Assembly: GCA_031270205.1 (NCBI GenBank)
Contig: JAISYA010000184.1
Coordinates: forward strand, 1-9,830
Origin: Treponema sp.
GTDB taxonomy: Bacteria; Spirochaetota; Spirochaetia; Treponematales; Breznakiellaceae
Direction of reading: 5' to 3'
Length of the DNA: 9,830 nucleotides
Below, piece by piece: positions 6,893 to 9,830 of this stretch; the stretch's first letter is position 1; every line of letters starts with the position of its first letter. Both the position numbers and the translations under genes were made by a program. The notes under the pieces were generated by a model. It was not told the origin of the DNA and made no database searches. It was given only the letters and a program-made list of their open reading frames with translations.

Positions 6893-7870
6893 CTATTCCA
6901 CAATACGGACAGGATCGCCGTCTGAGAGAAAATTCTGTCCGGCGCTTACCACCCGGTCCCCGATTTCTATGCCGCTTGTAATTTCAAACAATTCCTCATT
7001 CTCAATGCCCGTCTCCACTTCGCGCCGCCGGGCAACGCCGCTTTCATCCACGATAAATACAATCCAGGAGCCGTAGGTATTGATCACCGATGTCCTCGGT
7101 ATGACCGGCACACCGGCCCTCGTGTTGGTAACAAGCGTTATCGTAGCGAACATTCCCGCTTTGATCCGGGGGTCGCCGCCTGATGTCCCGTTCACAAAAC
7201 GGAGCCGTATGCGCATGGTCCGGCTCGCCGGATCCAGCACGGGGCTTACCTCGTCAACCTCGGCGTAAAAAGTTTCCCCCGGAATGCCCTCAAAACTAAC
7301 CTGCGCGCCAAGGCCCTGCCTGACCGCCGAAACAAAACGCTCGGGCACAAAGGTCTCCACCCGCAGCTCCGAAAGATCGCCCACCACAAACACCGCCGAC
7401 TGCGTGGTCAGGGTATCGCCGACGCTGTAGGACGCCTGCAGCGCCGTTCCCGCAATAGTGGAAACCACGGGACTCAGCGAATAGACCTCCCCCGGCCGGG
7501 AAGGGTCTACCATAGCGACAATGTCGCCCCGGCGTACCCGGTCCCCGACGCCGATGCGGGTCTCAACGAGTTTTCCCGCCACCGTTGGAAATATCGAAAC
7601 CTGATTGCGGGCAAGCACATCGCCGTTGATCACCACGCTGTTTTCGATTGTTCCCGCCGTCACCGGCGTTACCCTCACCACTGTCGCGGTACGTCCGTTA
7701 CCCGATCCGTTTGGCCCCTGGCGCTCCGTCATCGCCGCCGCGTCCCCGGCGCTTTGTTTCCGCCGGACAAGCGTAAACGCGACAAGCAGCGCGAAAAACG
7801 TGATAAGGCATATAATCACGAGGCTGACGAATTTCGATTTTACGCCTGTTTTCTTTTTACCGGTTTTCAC
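6893..7870 (-). CDS. RND periplasmic adaptor (membrane-fusion protein), hairpin-less type
   Basis: At 325 residues this is shorter than AcrA/MexA (about 380-400). It links the inner-membrane pump to the outer-membrane channel. A basic N-terminus and one hydrophobic segment (about 14-35) anchor it without a lipobox Cys. The first lipoyl half-motif covers about 88-121 (PTVAGKLVETRIGVGDRV...GDIVAMV). The second follows after only about ten residues (SLSPVVSTIAG...YSVGDTL, about 131-156), so the long alpha-helical hairpin normally found between them is absent. A beta-barrel domain (about 166-245) and a membrane-proximal domain (about 246-325) complete the fold. Borrelia BesA is known to lack the same hairpin, which supports a spirochaete source. 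The start is GTG (7870-7868), with GGGGGAG 4 bases upstream inside the end of the channel gene. The 14-base overlap implies translational coupling. Confidence 0.93.
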   Translation of the reverse strand: MKTGKKKTGVKSKFVSLVIICLITFFALLVAFTLVRRKQSAGDAAAMTERQGPNGSGNGRTATVVRVTPVTAGTIENSVVINGDVLARNQVSIFPTVAGKLVETRIGVGDRVRRGDIVAMVDPSRPGEVYSLSPVVSTIAGTALQASYSVGDTLTTQSAVFVVGDLSELRVETFVPERFVSAVRQGLGAQVSFEGIPGETFYAEVDEVSPVLDPASRTMRIRLRFVNGTSGGDPRIKAGMFATITLVTNTRAGVPVIPRTSVINTYGSWIVFIVDESGVARRREVETGIENEELFEITSGIEIGDRVVSAGQNFLSDGDPVRIVE

Positions 7871-9212
7871 GAGACTCCCCCGGTATCATTTTGCTTAAAT
7901 CCTTCCAGTTAATATTCAGCGCCGCGGAAAGATCGAGGATCATGGTCTGGTACGCAAGCTCGCTTTGCAGCAGCCGCTGGCGGACGCCGGCCAGATTGTT
8001 CCGCGCGTCCTCCAGCGTGAGGGATTCAACCGTACCGTTTCTAAACCCCTGTTCGGTAAGCTCATAACTCCGCTCGGCGACGCGCTGGCTCAAACGGGCA
8101 ATCTCAATACTGTCCCAGGAATTGCGCAGATTCGAAACAAGGGAACGTATCTGTGTTTTTGCCGAGTCTTCGGCGATTTTCAAATCGAGCTTTGCCTTGT
8201 CTACGGCCAGCTTCGCGTTTTGCGCCGACTGGCTTTTAGCGGTTCCGGGAATCCACGGATCAATGGGGATGCTGACTGTCGCCGTCCCGCTCAGCGAATC
8301 GGTGAAGGCGTCTGCGTTCTGTCCGCCGGTCCTGCCGGTCCATTGGGTTGATAAATTGAGGGACGGGCCTTTGGCGGAAAGGGTAATTTGCCTTTCCTCG
8401 GTTTCAAGCCGCTCAATCTCCTGCCTCCTGCTTACGATATCCGGCCGCTGGGGCAGGTAGTTGCGGATAAGTTCCTCGGCGTCCGCGTCTATTCTGCTTA
8501 TTTCGATTTTCCCTTCAAGAACCGCCTGCGTGTTCTGGTCAATACCCAGCGCGGCGAGCAGTTCCCCCACGCGGCCGGCATAGGCCAGATTGGCGGCGCG
8601 CAGATCGTAGCGGGCGTTTTCAAGACTCAGCCTGCTCTGCATCACCGTCAGTTCCCCCACAATGCCATTATTAAAGGCGGTCTGGTTCCGCGCAAGCTGC
8701 CGCTCCGCCAGATTGAAAGTATCGGCAAGACAGGCAAGGTTGTCGCGCTCGGCGAGGAGGCTGTAAAATTCTTTGGTGGTCTGTATTTCAAGCTGATTGC
8801 GGGCGTCCTCGTAATTCAGCAGCTTCGTCTGGTATGCCAGACGGATATTTTTCATGGCGTAGGGAATTCCCGCGTTAAACCCCAGGCTTATCCCCAGCCC
8901 CAGATTGAACTGCCCCGCTCTGCCGGGATCAAAGTCCCCGGTAAAAAGGGGACTGCTGAATGTGGCGCCGGCGCTGGCGCTTATGGCGGGAAAAATGACG
9001 GACCACAACCGGTCCGCCGCGTACTCCGCGCCGGAAAGATCAATAAGGTCCTTTTTCAGGGTAAGGTTGTTTTCCAGGGCGCGGAGCACCGTATCTTCCA
9101 GTGAAAGGACCATCCCGCCGGTCCCGGACGGAGAAGCCGCGCCCAGGGGCAGCGCCGCCAGGCCCAAACAGATAGATACCGCGCAAAAAAGATTCCGCCC
9201 TGTATCGTTCAC
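7857..9212 (-). CDS. TolC-family outer-membrane efflux channel
   Basis: This 451-residue outer-membrane factor is of normal family length. It should trimerise into a beta-barrel and helical tunnel that receives substrate from the adaptor and RND pump. Residues 1 to about 26 form a signal peptide (hydrophobic core LFCAVSICLGLAALPLGAA). C10 and C15 are not in a lipobox. Two OEP repeats are visible: about 36-225, beginning LSLEDTVLRALENN, with the tunnel turn FNNGIVGELTVMQSRLSLENA (split here only by my numbering, 180-200); and about 245-440, with the equivalent turn FRNGTVESLTLEDARNNL (390-407). Each has a helix-strand-strand-helix pattern. The start is GTG at 9212-9210, preceded by GGAGG (9224-9220) at a 7-base spacing. 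It is the first gene of the four-gene operon. BesC of Borrelia is the expected spirochaete counterpart. Confidence 0.94.
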   Translation of the reverse strand: MNDTGRNLFCAVSICLGLAALPLGAASPSGTGGMVLSLEDTVLRALENNLTLKKDLIDLSGAEYAADRLWSVIFPAISASAGATFSSPLFTGDFDPGRAGQFNLGLGISLGFNAGIPYAMKNIRLAYQTKLLNYEDARNQLEIQTTKEFYSLLAERDNLACLADTFNLAERQLARNQTAFNNGIVGELTVMQSRLSLENARYDLRAANLAYAGRVGELLAALGIDQNTQAVLEGKIEISRIDADAEELIRNYLPQRPDIVSRRQEIERLETEERQITLSAKGPSLNLSTQWTGRTGGQNADAFTDSLSGTATVSIPIDPWIPGTAKSQSAQNAKLAVDKAKLDLKIAEDSAKTQIRSLVSNLRNSWDSIEIARLSQRVAERSYELTEQGFRNGTVESLTLEDARNNLAGVRQRLLQSELAYQTMILDLSAALNINWKDLSKMIPGESRENR

Positions 9213-9219
9213 CGCCTTT

Positions 9220-9236
9220 CCTCCGTAAGCAGTATA
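9220..9236 (-). promoter_or_regulatory. Shine-Dalgarno and candidate -10 of the efflux operon
   Basis: GGAGG (9224-9220) lies 7 bases before the GTG start of the channel gene and supports that start. TATACT (9236-9231) just upstream resembles a -10, but no good -35 lies 16-18 bases before it, and its start point would fall at about 9224, on the ribosome site. A second AT-rich box, TATAAA (9256-9251), is an alternative. The ribosome site is solid; the promoter is weak. Confidence 0.4.
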
Positions 9237-9318
9237 CAGGAAATTGAAAATTTATACTACGGAGGCGGCAGGGCATCGGCGTTTGCTTGCAACCGGGAAA
9301 TACAAACCGGGGAAAGAC

Positions 9319-9391
9319 GGGAGCCGCTCACAACAGAACGCGGGCACAACAGACGGGGAATCATTTCTCGTCTGTTGTGAGCGGCCCTCCC
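9319..9391. repeat. Long inverted repeat with two competing left arms
   Basis: GCCGCTCACAACAGA (9323-9337) is the perfect reverse complement of 9371-9385. The stem extends outward by four pairs (9319-9322 with 9388-9391) after a 2-base bulge, and inward by two pairs after a 1-base bulge. Inside the loop, CACAACAGACG (9345-9355) is a second perfect partner (11 bp) for 9369-9379 with a 13-base loop. The two hairpins exclude each other, as in attenuators. No T-run follows on either strand, so it is not an ordinary terminator. It lies between the divergent channel gene and the truncated plus-strand gene. An operator, an RNA switch or a mobile-element remnant are all possible. Confidence 0.8.
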
Positions 9392-9401
9392 CGGCGCGTG
9401 A

Positions 9402-9797
9402 ATGCCGGTAACCGGCGCGGACCGGATCGCCATGGGCCTGCACAACCCGGACCGCATACACTCGAACATACCCGTTCCGTCCAGCCGCTCGCTCATCACG
9501 GGATTAAAGAACCTGGGTGGCTTCCGGGTGGAAATCCGTTTCCAGGACGAGGCCACAGCGCACAGTCACGCCATTCCCTACGGGATGAACGGCTGCCGGT
9601 TAATGTACACCGGGGGAGACGCCACAGTGACGGACTACGCGTTGCTCACCGCCGGCGTACTGATGACCGCAAGCCCCTTCACGCTGCAGCCGCCTCCCGG
9701 GGCCGAGGGGAAATTCCTGAGCGCAGCGGCGATGTGGCAGAACAACAAAGGCCAGAAAGGTCCGCTGAGCGAGATAGCGCACATCGCGGTGAGTTGA
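9402..9797 (+). pseudogene. Probable 5'-truncated conserved hypothetical gene (C-terminal domain remains)
   Basis: The frame encodes 131 residues and ends at TGA 9795-9797. The sequence looks like a real protein: GADRIAMGLHNPDR (5-18), a beta-rich middle (FRVEIRFQDE, AIPYGMNGCRLMY), then SPFTL and MWQNNKGQKGPLSEIAHI near the end. From memory, this arrangement is the C-terminal part of a small conserved protein of roughly 200-250 residues of unknown function. Its usual members have about 80-100 further residues before the GLHNP segment, and the late RWxNxKGxKGPWSEI-like motif may form an Fn3-like or surface module. Here a TGA immediately precedes the ATG in frame, another in-frame TGA lies at about 9378, and no Shine-Dalgarno is present, so the 5' half seems lost. 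The break lies 16 bases from the right arm of the inverted repeat. It could still be expressed as a short protein. Confidence 0.55.
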
Positions 9798-9830
9798 TCC
9801 GGGAAAGAACGCGGAAGCGGAAAATCACGG

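Noticed and set aside
8388..9104. 238-codon plus-strand open frame
   Set aside because: It is antisense to the TolC-family gene, which has a clear signal peptide and both OEP repeats.
9319..9391. Intrinsic terminator or integron attC site
   Set aside because: No T-run follows the stem on either strand, and the arms lack the RYYYAAC/GTTRRRY core boxes of attC sites.

Overview
The window looks like a spirochaete chromosome segment, most likely a Treponema-like gut organism. This is inferred from three things: an RND efflux operon whose periplasmic adaptor lacks the alpha-helical hairpin (as in Borrelia BesA), a coiled-coil plus PD-(D/E)XK protein of a type I associate with treponemes, and a fragment of a small conserved protein type I also associate with that group. 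No rRNA, tRNA or housekeeping marker is present, so the placement is tentative.

Layout from right to left, because nearly everything is on the minus strand. Bases 9402-9797 (+) hold what appears to be a 5'-truncated conserved hypothetical gene. It abuts an unusual inverted repeat (9319-9391) whose right arm can pair with either of two left arms. A minus-strand operon then runs from 9212 to 2685: a TolC-type outer-membrane channel (GTG start), a short hairpin-less membrane-fusion adaptor (GTG start, 14-base overlap), an AcrB-type RND pump (14-base gap) and a Gfo/Idh/MocA-type NAD(P)-dependent oxidoreductase (9-base gap). The first three make a complete tripartite envelope exporter. The fourth is a cytosolic enzyme whose link to the pump is unexplained.

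Below 2685 the character changes. A small coiled-coil/PD-(D/E)XK nuclease-like gene (1842-2576, minus) has a near-consensus sigma70-type promoter that would put the transcript start at or next to its ATG, so the mRNA may be leaderless. It carries a 63-bp in-frame tandem repeat. Next comes a markedly AT-rich gene, open from 1750 to the left edge (583 codons visible, 3' end outside the window). It encodes a protein I do not recognise, with an N-terminal Cys cluster, two glycine-rich hydrophobic segments and a helical, probably coiled-coil C-terminal region. It has no complete reading frame inside the window because its stop lies outside, so it is easily missed. The composition change between this gene and the efflux operon suggests that 1-1750 was acquired horizontally.

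No stretch over 300 bases lacks a gene. The largest gap, 9213-9401, holds the operon's upstream region and the inverted repeat.
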